From assembly GCF_019880585.1 (NCBI RefSeq), contig NZ_JAINVV010000001.1, positions 1 to 64,000 of the forward strand: a stretch of 64,000 bases of DNA. The letters are read 5' to 3'. How positions within the stretch are numbered: the stretch's first letter is position 1; every line of letters starts with the position of its first letter. The stretch comes from Sphingomonas colocasiae. GTDB taxonomy: Bacteria; Pseudomonadota; Alphaproteobacteria; Sphingomonadales; Sphingomonadaceae. Below the pieces are notes generated by a model. It saw only the letters and a list, made by a program, of their open reading frames with translations. It had not been told where the DNA came from and searched no databases. Shown piece by piece: positions 9,439 through 18,757 of the stretch. Both the position numbers and the translations under genes were made by a program.

Positions 9439-9705
9439 TCATCGCGCGACCGGAATATAGGTCAGCGTCTGCATCTCGGCCATCATCGGGCCTTGATAGC
9501 GTTCCGGAACGGCCAGCGTTCCGATCGCCCAGGCCATGATCTCGACATCCTCTTCGTCGATCAGCGTTTCGAACCAGGCGATCTGTTCGTCGCTCCAGCC
9601 GGCCGAATAGGTATCGAAAAAGCCGCCGATCAGCAGATCGGCTTCCTTGGTGCCGCGATGCCATGCGCGGAAGGAAAGGCGTTTCAGGCGGGTTTCGCGG
9701 TCCAT
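9439..9705 (-). CDS. sdhE: succinate dehydrogenase assembly factor (flavinylation)
   Basis: SdhE/YgfY promotes covalent attachment of FAD to the succinate dehydrogenase flavoprotein. I start it at ATG 9705 (88 residues, the usual size), because upstream residues of the longer open frame do not belong to the family. The RGTKEADLLIGGF segment is the conserved RGxxExD..G surface of the family. DEEDVEIMAW follows. It lies between mfd and divergent recG, a conserved order in sphingomonads. Confidence 0.93.
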   Translation of the reverse strand: MDRETRLKRLSFRAWHRGTKEADLLIGGFFDTYSAGWSDEQIAWFETLIDEEDVEIMAWAIGTLAVPERYQGPMMAEMQTLTYIPVAR

Positions 9706-9793
9706 GAATGTTCCGAACTGGATGGGCAGACAGGAATTGGCCGGCGGGCGACTGGATACGCCTGCCGGCTGAGCTATAAGCGGGTCACTAACG

Positions 9794-11854
9794 ATGCGAC
9801 CCGATATTCTCAATCCGCTGTTCGCCGAAATCACGGCGCTGAAAGGTGTCGGGCCGCAGCTCGCCCGCCCGCTGGAGCGCCTCGGCCTGGCGCGTGCGAT
9901 CGACGTCGCCTTTCACCTGCCCAGCGGCTGGATCGATCGCCGGCCGATCGAAGCGCTGGAAGAGGGGCTGGAAGGGCAGATCGTCACGATCCTTCTGACG
10001 CCGACCGATTATCGCCAAGGCGGGCCCCGCGGGCCGTTCCGCGTGCAGGCGGTCGATCGGCATGGCGATGTGGTGAGCCTGGTCTATTTCGGCGGCAATC
10101 CGGGCTGGGCGAAGAAGCTGCTGCCGCTGGGCGAGCCGCGCATCATTTCCGGCAAGCTCGAAAGCTATGGCCAGCAACTCCAGATCGTCCATCCCGATCA
10201 TGTGCTGCCGCCTGAAGAAGCCGGAACCCTGCCCGAACGCGAGCCGGTCTACCCGCTCTCCGAAGGGCTGACGGGCAAGCGGCTCGCGCAACTGGCCGAA
10301 CAGGCGCTGGCGCGCGCGCCCGATCTTCCCGAATGGATCGAGCCCAGCGTGCTCGAAAAGCGCGGCTGGCCGGGCTGGCGGGAGGCGCTGGTGCGGCTCC
10401 ATGCCGATCCGTCCGACGCGAAGGCGCGCGAACGGCTGGCTTATGACGAGATCTTCGCCAACCAGCTCGCGCTGATGCTGGTCCGCGCATCGGCGCGTCG
10501 GCGACGGGGCAGGGCCTTGCAGGGTGATGGCCGGCTGCGCGCGATGCTGAACCTGCCTTATGCGCCGACCGGCGCGCAGCGGCGGACGGTGGCGGAGATC
10601 GAGGGCGACATGGCGCAGGAGCGGCCGATGCTGCGGCTGCTGCAGGGCGATGTGGGATCGGGCAAGACGCTGGTCGCGCTGATGGCGTTGCTCACCGCCG
10701 TGGAGGCGGGTGCGCAGGGCGCGCTGCTGGCGCCCACCGAGATCCTGGCGCGCCAGCATTATGAGACGATTTCGAAGGAATTGTCGGGCCTGCCGGTGAC
10801 GGTGGCGGTGCTTACCGGCCGCGACAAGGGCCGCGCGCGCGAATCGACGCTGATGGGGCTGGCTGATGGATCGATCGACATATTGATCGGCACCCATGCG
10901 ATCTTCCAGGATGCGGTCACCTACAAGGCGCTTGGCCTGGCGGTGATCGACGAGCAGCACCGGTTCGGCGTGGCGCAGCGTTTGCTGCTGGCGCAAAAGG
11001 CGGAACGGCCGCCACACCTGCTCGTCATGACCGCGACGCCGATCCCGCGCACGCTGACGCTGATGCAATATGGCGAGATGGACATCAGCCGGCTCGACGA
11101 GATGCCGCCCGGACGGCAGCCGATCGATACGCGCGTGATGTCCGATCAGCGCCTGCCGGAGATCGTCGACGGGGTGGCGCGGCATCTGTCGGGCGGCGGG
11201 CAGGCCTATTGGGTGTGCCCATTGGTCGAGGAAAGCGAGAACAGCGATCTTGCCGCCGCCGAGGCGCGGGCAGAGGCATTGCAGGCCCGGTTCGGCGATC
11301 GTGTCGGCTTGGTCCATGGCCGGATGAAGGGGCCTGAAAAGGACGCGGTGATGGAGCGCTTCCAGCGCGCCGAAGCCCAGCTCCTCGTCGCGACCACGGT
11401 GATCGAGGTCGGCGTGAACGTCCCCAATGCGACGCTGATGATCGTCGAAGGCGCGGACCGGTTCGGACTGGCGCAGCTTCACCAGCTTCGCGGCCGGGTG
11501 GGGCGGGGCACCGGCCATTCGGTGTGCCTGTTGCTGCGCGGCAACGGGCTCAGCGAGACGGCGCGTGCGCGGCTTGCGCTGATGCGTGAGACCAATGACG
11601 GTTTCCGCATCGCCGAAGAGGATCTGCGGCTGCGCGGCGCCGGCGAGATATTGGGAACCCGCCAGTCGGGCGAAGCGCGCTTCCGGCTCGCGACGCCCGA
11701 ACATATCCAGTCGCTGCTGCCGATGGCGACCGATGATGCGCGGCTGCTGGTCGATCGCGACGGCGGGCTGGAGGCACCGCGCGGGCAGGCGGCGCGCACC
11801 GCGCTCTATCTGTTCGATCGCGATGCGGGGGTGGGGTTGTTGCGATCAGGCTGA
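9794..11854 (+). CDS. recG: ATP-dependent DNA helicase RecG
   Basis: RecG is a branch-migrating helicase that remodels stalled replication forks and Holliday junctions. The 686-residue protein starts at ATG 9794. It has an N-terminal wedge/OB region that begins with a GVGPQLARPLERLG helix-hairpin segment, Walker A GDVGSGKT near residue 285 and the DEQH box near 385. Motif V reads ATTVIEVGVNVPNA and motif VI QLRGRVGRG. Promoters for recG and sdhE must share the 88-bp divergent gap. A stem-loop at 11908-11927 follows. Confidence 0.97.
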   Translation: MRPDILNPLFAEITALKGVGPQLARPLERLGLARAIDVAFHLPSGWIDRRPIEALEEGLEGQIVTILLTPTDYRQGGPRGPFRVQAVDRHGDVVSLVYFGGNPGWAKKLLPLGEPRIISGKLESYGQQLQIVHPDHVLPPEEAGTLPEREPVYPLSEGLTGKRLAQLAEQALARAPDLPEWIEPSVLEKRGWPGWREALVRLHADPSDAKARERLAYDEIFANQLALMLVRASARRRRGRALQGDGRLRAMLNLPYAPTGAQRRTVAEIEGDMAQERPMLRLLQGDVGSGKTLVALMALLTAVEAGAQGALLAPTEILARQHYETISKELSGLPVTVAVLTGRDKGRARESTLMGLADGSIDILIGTHAIFQDAVTYKALGLAVIDEQHRFGVAQRLLLAQKAERPPHLLVMTATPIPRTLTLMQYGEMDISRLDEMPPGRQPIDTRVMSDQRLPEIVDGVARHLSGGGQAYWVCPLVEESENSDLAAAEARAEALQARFGDRVGLVHGRMKGPEKDAVMERFQRAEAQLLVATTVIEVGVNVPNATLMIVEGADRFGLAQLHQLRGRVGRGTGHSVCLLLRGNGLSETARARLALMRETNDGFRIAEEDLRLRGAGEILGTRQSGEARFRLATPEHIQSLLPMATDDARLLVDRDGGLEAPRGQAARTALYLFDRDAGVGLLRSG

Positions 11855-11907
11855 TTTCTGACGGAGTGTCCCCGGCACTGTCCGGCGTAGTTCGTCGCAT
11901 TGCATGG

Positions 11908-11927
11908 GCTCCAGCTTTCGCTGGAGC
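11908..11927. terminator. stem-loop between convergent recG and PilZ gene
   Basis: GCTCCAGC and GCTGGAGC form a perfect 8-bp stem with a TTTC loop between the two converging stops. There is no U-tract on either strand, so it may be a bidirectional terminator, an mRNA-end stabiliser or a half REP element. Confidence 0.5.
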
Positions 11928-11939
11928 GACAGGGGGGGC

Positions 11940-12293
11940 TTAGGCTGCCCCGGCAAGCCTCTGTTCCGCCGCGATCGCTGCGAGGAGGTTGAAATAGACG
12001 GTGGGATCGAGCGCTTCCAGGAACTCGGCTCCGATATTCTGCTCCATCGACCAGATCTTGCGGCCGACAAGCTGGCCGAGTTCGGGCAGCTCGATCGAGA
12101 TCAGGCTGCCGTCGACCGGCGAAAGATCGGTGCGCGCCATGAAGCCGAAGCGGGAGACGTTGAGCAGATAGGCGGGGGCGGGATCGCCGAAGGGGGGCGA
12201 GCAGGGACGGATGCGGGTCGCGATGAAGATCTCATCGCGTTGCGCGCGCCGCTGATCGACCTGAAAAACATGCTGGGCCAGATGTGCGGCCAC
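11940..12293 (-). CDS. PilZ domain protein (c-di-GMP binding)
   Basis: I prefer GTG 12293 (117 residues), because a GGGGGAG ribosome site lies 8 nt upstream. The open frame extends to another GTG at 12329. The protein is essentially a single PilZ domain. It carries the RxxxR motif (RRAQR, about residue 15-19) and the NxSxxG motif (NVSRFG), the two elements that clamp cyclic-di-GMP. It is therefore a likely c-di-GMP effector with no attached output domain. The EAL protein at 3271-5313 is another c-di-GMP gene in the window. The target is unknown. Confidence 0.75.
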   Translation of the reverse strand: MAAHLAQHVFQVDQRRAQRDEIFIATRIRPCSPPFGDPAPAYLLNVSRFGFMARTDLSPVDGSLISIELPELGQLVGRKIWSMEQNIGAEFLEALDPTVYFNLLAAIAAEQRLAGAA

Positions 12294-12394
12294 GATTCTG
12301 TCTCCCCCCGGATTGATGACGGATTGCACCCTCCGGGGCTGAAGACTGGTGTAGCTATCGGGTTAACGCGGCGCTTACCCTGATAGCATATTGT

Positions 12395-13627
12395 TCAGGA
12401 AACGCCTGTCAGAACGCCGTGCGCCTTCTTGCCGGCGGAGATTTTCACCGGTGAATCGCCGACCGAAACGATCATCGCATCGTCGATCACCTTCTCGCCG
12501 TCGACGCGCGCGCCGCCGCCCTTGATCAGCCGGCGGGCCTCGCCCTTGGATGCAACCAGGCCCAGGCCGACCAGCGCGTCGACGATGGCGATCCCGTCCT
12601 CCAGCACCGCGAGCGTCGGCAGGTCGGCGCCCGCCGATCCCTCAACAAAGGTGCGGTGCGCGGTTTCAGCGGCCGCTTCCGCCGCCTCGCGGCCATGGAG
12701 CAGCGCGGTCGCCTCGTCGGCCAGCCGCTTCTTGGCGTCGTTGATCGCGGCGCCTTCCGCCTTTTCCAGTTCGGCGATCTCGTCGAGCGGCAGATCGGTG
12801 AACAGGCGCATGAAGCGGCCGACATCGCCGTCATGCGTGTTCCGCCAGAATTGCCAGTAATCATAGGGCGATAGCTGGTCTGCATTGAGCCAGATCGCGC
12901 CGGAGACGGTCTTGCCCATCTTGCCGCCATCGGCGGTGGTGATCAGCGGCGTGGTCAGGCCGAACACCTCGACACCATCCATCCGGCGCGTCAGATCGAT
13001 GCCGTTGACGATATTGCCCCACTGATCCGATCCGCCCATCTGCAGGCGGCAACCCCGTTTCAGCGAGAGCTCGCGGAAATCATAGCCCTGCAGGATCATG
13101 TAGTTGAACTCGAGGAAGCTCAGCGACTGTTCGCGATCGAGGCGCAGCTTGACGCTGTCGAAGCTGAGCATGCGGTTGACCGAGAAATGCTGGCCCACTT
13201 CGCGCAGGAAGGGAATGTACTCCAGCTTGTCCAGCCAATCGGCATTGTCGACCATGATCGCGTCGGTCGGGCCGTCGCCGAAATGCAGGAAGCGTTCGAA
13301 GACGCGCTTGATGCCCGCGATATTGTGCGCGATCGCGTCTTCGCCCAGCAGGCGGCGCGCCTCGTCCTTGAAGCTGGGATCGCCGATCTTGCTGGTGCCG
13401 CCGCCCATCAGGACGATCGGCTTGTGCCCAGCCTGCTGAAGCCGGCGGAGCATCATGATCTGCACCAGGCTGCCGACATGAAGCGACGGCGCGGTTGCGT
13501 CGAAGCCGATATAGCCGGGCACGATCTCCTTGACGGCAAGCGCATCGAGCGCCGCCGCGTCGGTGATCTGGTGGATATAGCCGCGCTCGGCGAGCAGGCG
13601 AAGAAGATCGGAGCTGTATTCGGTCAT
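12395..13627 (-). CDS. tyrS: tyrosine-tRNA ligase
   Basis: TyrRS activates tyrosine with ATP and charges tRNA-Tyr in the cytosol. The 410-residue protein has the class I HIGH equivalent HVGS near residue 50, the tyrosine-recognition stretch (GGSDQWGNI) and the KMSKS equivalent KMGKT near 235. A C-terminal S4 RNA-binding domain (about 345-405) ends it. Length is standard. A 74-bp gap separates it from the divergent DOMON-like gene. Confidence 0.97.
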   Translation of the reverse strand: MTEYSSDLLRLLAERGYIHQITDAAALDALAVKEIVPGYIGFDATAPSLHVGSLVQIMMLRRLQQAGHKPIVLMGGGTSKIGDPSFKDEARRLLGEDAIAHNIAGIKRVFERFLHFGDGPTDAIMVDNADWLDKLEYIPFLREVGQHFSVNRMLSFDSVKLRLDREQSLSFLEFNYMILQGYDFRELSLKRGCRLQMGGSDQWGNIVNGIDLTRRMDGVEVFGLTTPLITTADGGKMGKTVSGAIWLNADQLSPYDYWQFWRNTHDGDVGRFMRLFTDLPLDEIAELEKAEGAAINDAKKRLADEATALLHGREAAEAAAETAHRTFVEGSAGADLPTLAVLEDGIAIVDALVGLGLVASKGEARRLIKGGGARVDGEKVIDDAMIVSVGDSPVKISAGKKAHGVLTGVS

Positions 13628-13701
13628 GACGCGCTGCGCCTAGCATGTGTGCATGCATGTCATCTACTGTCATGTCGGTTTTCGCTGGAATGACGGAGTT
13701 G

Positions 13702-14229
13702 ATGGCGGTGCAGTGTTCCCTGATATCCCACGCCGATACGCCTGCCGGTGCGGACATCTCGCTCTCGGTCGTGGCGGTCCGCGACGGTGACCGCCTGACG
13801 CTGCGCTATCTCGTCACCGGCGAAACCGGGAGGCTGCGATATCCCGAAACCGCTTTTGCGGCGCGCGCCGACGGGCTCTGGCAAGCGACCTGTTTCGAAG
13901 CGTTTGTGCGCACGCATGATCATGCCGGCTATCACGAGTTCAATTTCTCACCGTCGCTGCAATGGGCTTGCTATTTCTTCGATGATTATCGCAGCGGCAT
14001 GCGCGAGGCGCCGATCGTACCGAGCGTCACGATCGACGATGGGGAGGGGCGATATGAACTGCAGGCCGTGCTCGACCTGCCGGGTGACGAAGCCTGGACG
14101 CTCGGCATCAGCGCCGTCATCGAGGAGATGGACGGCCGCAAATCCTATTGGGCGCTGGCCCATCCGCTGGGGAAACCCGATTTCCATCATTCCGATTGCT
14201 TTGTCCTGAAACTCCCGGCAGCAGTCTGA
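13702..14229 (+). CDS. DOMON-like domain protein
   Basis: I chose ATG 13702 (175 residues), preceded by a GGAG motif. In-frame ATGs upstream exist but the added residues look non-coding. The protein resembles the DOMON-like beta-sandwich family found next to NamZ/DUF1343 genes in sphingomonads. The core (WQATCFEAFVRTHDHAGYHEFN, given here only as a landmark at residues 58-79, with FSPSLQWACYFFDDYR after it) suggests a carbohydrate- or haem-binding fold. No signal peptide is seen. It ends 3 bp before the NamZ-like gene, so the two are co-transcribed. Substrate unknown. Confidence 0.7.
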   Translation: MAVQCSLISHADTPAGADISLSVVAVRDGDRLTLRYLVTGETGRLRYPETAFAARADGLWQATCFEAFVRTHDHAGYHEFNFSPSLQWACYFFDDYRSGMREAPIVPSVTIDDGEGRYELQAVLDLPGDEAWTLGISAVIEEMDGRKSYWALAHPLGKPDFHHSDCFVLKLPAAV

Positions 14230-14232
14230 TCC

Positions 14233-15432
14233 ATGAAATTCGGTATCGATCGCCTCCTTTCCGAGCCCGAGCTGCGCAAGCCGCTTGAGGGCAAGCGCGT
14301 CGCCTTGCTGGCCCATCCGGCCTCGGTGACGGCGGACCTCGCCCATTCGCTCGACGCGCTGGTCGCGGCCGGGCTCAACGTCACCGCGGCTTTCGGGCCG
14401 CAGCACGGGCTGCGCGGCGACAAGCAGGATAATATGATGGAGTCCCCGGACTTCACCGATCCCGTCCATGGCGTGCCGGTGTTCAGCCTGTATGGCGAAG
14501 TCCGCCGCCCGACCGGGCAGGCGATGGGCACGTTCGATGTGCTGCTGGTCGATCTCCAGGATCTCGGTTGCCGCATCTACACCTTCATCACGACCCTGCT
14601 CTACGTGATCGAGGCCTCTGCGGCGCACGGCAAGGAAATCTGGGTGCTCGATCGCCCCAATCCCGCCGGCCGGCCCGTCGAAGGGCTCACCTTGCGTCCG
14701 GGCTGGGAAAGCTTCGTGGGCGCCGGGCCGATGCCGATGCGCCATGGGTTGACGCTGGGCGAACTGGGCCTGTGGTTCATCGAGCACTTCAAGCTCGACG
14801 TCGATTACCGGGTGATCGAGATGGCGGGCTATGCGCCCGACGCGGCGCCCGGCCATGGCTGGCCGCTGGGCGAGCGCATCTGGATCAACCCCAGCCCCAA
14901 TGCGCCCAATCTCTGGATGGCGCGCGCCTATGCGGGCACGGTGATGCTCGAGGGCACGACCCTGTCGGAGGGACGCGGCACGACACGACCGCTGGAGATT
15001 TTCGGCGCGCCGGATATCGACGGACGCGCGGTGATCGCGGAGATGCGGCGGCTGGCGCCCGAATGGCTGGGCGGGTGCATATTGCGCGACTGCACCTTCG
15101 AACCGACCTTCCACAAACATGTCCACCGCATGTGCAGCGGCGTGCATATCCACGCCGAGGCGCCGGGCTATGACCATTTCGCCTTCCAGCCCTGGCGGTT
15201 GCAGGCGCTGGCGTTCAAGGCGATCCGCCGGCTTCATCCCGATTATGATCTGTGGCGCGATTTCCCGTACGAATATGAATTCGGCAAGCTCGCCATCGAC
15301 GTGATCAATGGCGGCCCGGCATTGCGCGAATGGGTGGATGATGCGGCGGCTGTGGCCGGCGACCTCGATGCGCTGACGATTCCCGATGAGCAGGCCTGGA
15401 TCGAGGAACGGCGCGCTTTCCTGCTTTACTGA
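14233..15432 (+). CDS. DUF1343 / NamZ-like exo-beta-N-acetylmuramidase
   Basis: The DUF1343 family includes NamZ, which releases MurNAc from non-reducing ends of peptidoglycan fragments. The 399-residue protein matches the family in length and landmarks: LAHPASVT near residue 27, GPQHGLRG near 56, LVDLQDLGCRIYTFITT near 105 and LDRPNPAG near 138. No signal peptide is present, so it may act on cytoplasmic recycling intermediates. Family members are often secreted, so the location is uncertain. It follows the DOMON-like gene by 3 bp. A strong stem-loop closes the unit. Confidence 0.85.
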   Translation: MKFGIDRLLSEPELRKPLEGKRVALLAHPASVTADLAHSLDALVAAGLNVTAAFGPQHGLRGDKQDNMMESPDFTDPVHGVPVFSLYGEVRRPTGQAMGTFDVLLVDLQDLGCRIYTFITTLLYVIEASAAHGKEIWVLDRPNPAGRPVEGLTLRPGWESFVGAGPMPMRHGLTLGELGLWFIEHFKLDVDYRVIEMAGYAPDAAPGHGWPLGERIWINPSPNAPNLWMARAYAGTVMLEGTTLSEGRGTTRPLEIFGAPDIDGRAVIAEMRRLAPEWLGGCILRDCTFEPTFHKHVHRMCSGVHIHAEAPGYDHFAFQPWRLQALAFKAIRRLHPDYDLWRDFPYEYEFGKLAIDVINGGPALREWVDDAAAVAGDLDALTIPDEQAWIEERRAFLLY

Positions 15433-15439
15433 AGCGCAA

Positions 15440-15467
15440 CCCCGGCGCCCTTGTCAGGACGCCGGGG
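15440..15467 (+). terminator. stem-loop after the NamZ-like gene
   Basis: CCCCGGCG (15440-15447) pairs with CGCCGGGG (15460-15467) over a 12-nt loop, 8 bp and all GC. It starts 8 bp after the stop and lies between convergent genes. No U-run follows, which is common in this window. Confidence 0.6.
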
Positions 15468-15488
15468 CCGGGGAGAGATCGGATCGAT

Positions 15489-15821
15489 TCAGCGGCGATG
15501 CTGGCGATCGTGCTTCTGGATCTTGATCCGGGCGCTCAGCGCGTCGAAGCGGCGATCGAGATCTGCGCGTTCGCGAGCGGTGAAGACGCCGCCCGAACGG
15601 CGATATTGCTGCTCCAGCCGGTTGAGCGAGCGGAATTCGGTGCGCAGCCGCGTCGCTTCGTTCCGGGTCAGCGCGCCGTTGCGCACGCCCTGGTCGATGC
15701 GCCGGTCGAGCTGCTGCTGGCGCTGGTTGATATTCTGCCACGGCGCCGCGTTGGCGGCCATCGGCGTGGTGAAGGCGATCGCGGCGGCAAGGCTCGCGAG
15801 GATGAGGTTCTTACGCTGCAT
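15489..15821 (-). CDS. small periplasmic protein, Arg/Gln-rich helical
   Basis: The 110-residue product begins with a clear Sec signal peptide (MQRKNLILASLAAAIAFTTP, cleavage after ANA near residue 25). The mature part is strongly helical and rich in Arg, Gln and Asp (RQQQLDRRIDQGVRNG, RADLDRRFDALSAR). Small periplasmic proteins of this composition are common in sphingomonads and recall Spy/CpxP-like coils. Homology is not claimed. It is a monocistronic minus-strand gene converging on the NamZ-like gene. Function unknown. Confidence 0.7.
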   Translation of the reverse strand: MQRKNLILASLAAAIAFTTPMAANAAPWQNINQRQQQLDRRIDQGVRNGALTRNEATRLRTEFRSLNRLEQQYRRSGGVFTARERADLDRRFDALSARIKIQKHDRQHRR

Positions 15822-15937
15822 GTTACTGACTCCCGTCCCTTGATTGGAACGAGACCTGTCTAGGATTGGCTTGTCGCGAGACTGTGCCGATCACCGGCTT
15901 TTGTGTCGCAATATGTCGCAGCCGATCCTGGCTCCGT

Positions 15938-17116
15938 TCAGTGCTTGCGCGTCAGTTCCCGCATCGCGTCGTCCAGCCCGTCCAGCGTCAGCGGATACAT
16001 GCGATCGTTCATCAGTTCGCGGATCATCTTCACCGACTGCGAATAGCCCCAATGCGCTTCCGGCACGGGATTGAGCCAGACGGCGGCTGGATAGACATGC
16101 GCCATGCGGCTCAGCCACACCGCGCCCGATTCCTCGTTGAAATGTTCGACCGATCCGCCGGGATGGCTGATCTCATAGGGGCTCATCGATGCGTCCCCGA
16201 CAAAGACCAGCTTATAGTCATGGCCATATTTGTGGAGCACGTCCCAGGTGGGCGTCCGTTCGGTGAAGCGGCGGCGATTGTCCTTCCACACGCCTTCATA
16301 GGGGCAATTGTGGAAGTAGAAGAATTCGAGATTCTTGAACTCGCTGGTGGCGGCGGAAAAGAGCTCCTCGCACAGCTTGATATGCGGATCCATCGATCCG
16401 CCGACATCGAGGAACAGCAGCAGCTTCACCGCATTGTGCCGTTCCGGGCGCATATGGATGTCGAGCCAGCCCTGGCGCGCGGTGCCGTCGATCGTCGCGT
16501 CGATATCCAGTTCGTCGGCGGCGCCCTCGCGCGCGAAGCGGCGCAGGCGGCGCAGCGCCACCTTGATGTTGCGCGTGCCCAGTTCCTTGGTCGAATCCAG
16601 ATTCTTGAATTCGCGCTTGTCCCACACCTTGATCGCGCGGCCATGCTTGCTTTCGCCGCCGATGCGGACGCCCTCGGGATTATAACCCGAATTGCCGTAG
16701 GGGCTGGTGCCGCCGGTGCCGATCCACTTGTTGCCGCCCTGGTGCCGGCCCTGCTGCTCTTCCAGCCGCTTCTTCAGCGTCTCCATGATCTCGTCCCAGG
16801 AGCCGAGCGACTTGATCTGCTCCATCTCCTCCGGCGTCAGGAATTTCTCGGCGACGGCCTTCAGCCAATCTTCCGGAATATCTGCGGCGCCGGTCTCGAA
16901 GCTGCTCTCGATCCCCTTGAAGACCTTGGCGAACACCTGGTCGAACCGGTCGAGAAGTCCTTCGTCCTTCACGAAGGTCGCGCGCGACAGCCAGTAGAAT
17001 TCCTCCGGGCGCCGCTCGATCACGTCGCGCTTCAGCGCTTCGAGCAGAACGAGATGCTCCTTCATCGAGGCGGGGATGCCGGCCGCGCGGAGCTCGTCGA
17101 GAAAGTTGAAGAACAT
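15938..17116 (-). CDS. VWA domain protein of the CoxE type (MoxR partner)
   Basis: I chose ATG 17116 (392 residues), beginning MFFNFLDELRAAGIP, over the longer frame from 17161. The C-terminal half is a von Willebrand A fold. Its metal site reads DVGGSMD instead of the strict DxSxS, in the segment LLLFLDVGGSMDPHIK. Proteins of this CoxE-like family work with MoxR AAA ATPases as chaperones that insert metals or activate enzymes. The matching MoxR gene is at 18758-19603 on the same strand. A plus-strand chemoreceptor gene sits between the two, so they are not a simple operon. Family call is good; client protein unknown. Confidence 0.85.
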   Translation of the reverse strand: MFFNFLDELRAAGIPASMKEHLVLLEALKRDVIERRPEEFYWLSRATFVKDEGLLDRFDQVFAKVFKGIESSFETGAADIPEDWLKAVAEKFLTPEEMEQIKSLGSWDEIMETLKKRLEEQQGRHQGGNKWIGTGGTSPYGNSGYNPEGVRIGGESKHGRAIKVWDKREFKNLDSTKELGTRNIKVALRRLRRFAREGAADELDIDATIDGTARQGWLDIHMRPERHNAVKLLLFLDVGGSMDPHIKLCEELFSAATSEFKNLEFFYFHNCPYEGVWKDNRRRFTERTPTWDVLHKYGHDYKLVFVGDASMSPYEISHPGGSVEHFNEESGAVWLSRMAHVYPAAVWLNPVPEAHWGYSQSVKMIRELMNDRMYPLTLDGLDDAMRELTRKH

Positions 17117-17226
17117 GGCTTTCCTTACCGCTCCCGTACCGCCTGTCCAAGCGGGAAACACGGGTGGTTAAGGGGGCTTCAACCAATGGCCCCTAGGGTC
17201 TGCATCGCAATTCCTGAGGGGGCAGC

Positions 17227-18639
17227 ATGACGGGTAATCTCGCGATCTCGACGGAAGGCGGGGCGGACGGCGGCGCGGTGGAGGCGGTGGCGCGCAATTG
17301 CGGTCGGGTGGCCGTGGGGTGCAGCGACGCGGCCGGCTATGTCGCGGGGGTTTCCGAACGGATCGCGCGGCAGCTCGACATGCTCTCGATGCTGGAGGAT
17401 GTCACCGCCGCGCTCGAGGCCGATCAGCGCCGCGTCGCCGATTCGACCGACGAGGCGCGGCTGCTGTCCGAACAGGCGCGCGAGAAGCTGGGCAAGGGCG
17501 CCGCGATGATCAGCGGATCGCGCGGCCAGTTCACCGAACTCACCGATCTCGTCTCCCAGCTCGGCGCGCGGATGACGAGTTTCGCGGCGGCGATGGAGCA
17601 GGTTCGCCGCGTCAGCACCGTGATCGACACGATCGCGCGCAAGACCAACATGCTGGCGCTCAACGCGACGATCGAGGCGGAACGCGCGGGCGATGCCGGG
17701 CGAACCTTCGCGGTGGTCGCGAGCGAGGTGAAGAAGCTGGCGCAGGAAACGCGCGGCGCCACCGAGCAGATCTCACGCACGCTCGCGTCGCTTACCAGTG
17801 AGGCGGGCACGGTGATCTCCGAGATCAACGACGGCGTGATGAAGAGCGTGATGGCGCAGCACGGTTTCGCGACCATCGACGATACCGTGCGTGACGTCGC
17901 GGAGATCGTCGCCCAGGTCGATACCCAGACCGACGGTATCGCGCGATCGACGGGGATGATCCACGACAGCGTCGCGCGCGTGCGCGACGGCTTGTCGCTG
18001 TTCGCGGGCGACGCCCGCGCCAATGCGACGGCGCTTGGCGACACCAGCCTCAGGATGGGATCGATCGAACAGCTCTCCAACGCGATGTTCAACGATCTGA
18101 TCCAGAGCGGTTTTGCGTCGGAGGATCGCCATTTCGTCGATCTCGCGATTGCGGAGCGCGACAGGATCGCCGCGATCACCCGATCGGCGATCGAATCCGG
18201 GCGGCTCGATCCGGGCGTGTTGTTCGATCGGGATTATGTGCCCGTCGCCGGCACCGATCCGCAGCAGTTCACGACCCGGCTCAACGGTTTCGCCGACCTG
18301 ATCTGGCGGCCCGAACTCGACCGCATCGGCGCGCTGGACCGGCGGATTGTCGCCGCCGCCTGCACCGATATCAACGGCTATCTGCCGACTCACGCCACCG
18401 CGTTCAGCCGCGCGCCGACGGGCGATCCGCAGCACGACATGGCCTATTGCCGCAACCGGCTGATCCTGCTCGACGAGATCGATCGCAAGGCCAAGGCCAG
18501 CGAGAAGCCGTTCCACATGGCGGTCTATCGGCGCGAGACCGAGGGACAGGAATTCCACGTCGTTCGCAACGTCTATGTGCCGCTGGTCTTCGACGGCCGG
18601 CGCTGGGGTGACTTCGAACTGGCCTATATCGTCGATTGA
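17227..18639 (+). CDS. soluble methyl-accepting chemotaxis protein
   Basis: The 470-residue protein has no transmembrane segment, so it is a cytoplasmic receptor. The MCP signalling hairpin lies at about 95-260. Its tip has IARKTNMLALNATIEAERAG followed by FAVVASEVKKLAQETR, the CheA/CheW contact region. The last 180 residues form a separate domain with landmarks NGYLPTH, CRNRLIL and PFHMAVYRRET. I recall similar C-terminal domains on soluble alphaproteobacterial receptors, probably PAS/Cache-like sensors. No che gene is nearby. It lies divergent from the VWA gene and converges on moxR; its signal is unknown. Confidence 0.88.
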   Translation: MTGNLAISTEGGADGGAVEAVARNCGRVAVGCSDAAGYVAGVSERIARQLDMLSMLEDVTAALEADQRRVADSTDEARLLSEQAREKLGKGAAMISGSRGQFTELTDLVSQLGARMTSFAAAMEQVRRVSTVIDTIARKTNMLALNATIEAERAGDAGRTFAVVASEVKKLAQETRGATEQISRTLASLTSEAGTVISEINDGVMKSVMAQHGFATIDDTVRDVAEIVAQVDTQTDGIARSTGMIHDSVARVRDGLSLFAGDARANATALGDTSLRMGSIEQLSNAMFNDLIQSGFASEDRHFVDLAIAERDRIAAITRSAIESGRLDPGVLFDRDYVPVAGTDPQQFTTRLNGFADLIWRPELDRIGALDRRIVAAACTDINGYLPTHATAFSRAPTGDPQHDMAYCRNRLILLDEIDRKAKASEKPFHMAVYRRETEGQEFHVVRNVYVPLVFDGRRWGDFELAYIVD

Positions 18640-18658
18640 GCGAAGGCCCCCACATAGG

Positions 18659-18747
18659 GTCATCCCCGCGCAAGCGGGGATCCAGCTATTCCGTGAAGCC
18701 TCAGGAAAAAGAAGAAGAAGCTGGATCCCCGCATGCGCGGGGATGAC
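18659..18747. repeat. REP doublet, long inverted repeat between convergent genes
   Basis: Two 29-nt arms (18659-18687 and 18719-18747) are inverted copies differing at one base. Each is itself a palindrome of the CATCCCCGCG...CGGGGAT type followed by CCAGCT. The 31-nt centre is purine-rich. Such REP doublets sit at 3' ends and can terminate transcription or protect mRNA ends. Here they lie between the convergent chemoreceptor and moxR genes. Confidence 0.85.
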
Positions 18748-18757
18748 ATGGTGTGCG

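Noticed and set aside
6106-10215. 1369-codon plus-strand open frame over mfd, sdhE and recG
   Set aside because: It is an antisense shadow produced by high GC3 in mfd; the translation is rich in Arg, Asp and Gly with no family pattern.
13655-13700. REP-like half palindrome between tyrS and the DOMON-like gene
   Set aside because: The arms are short and imperfect; it could not be separated from chance.
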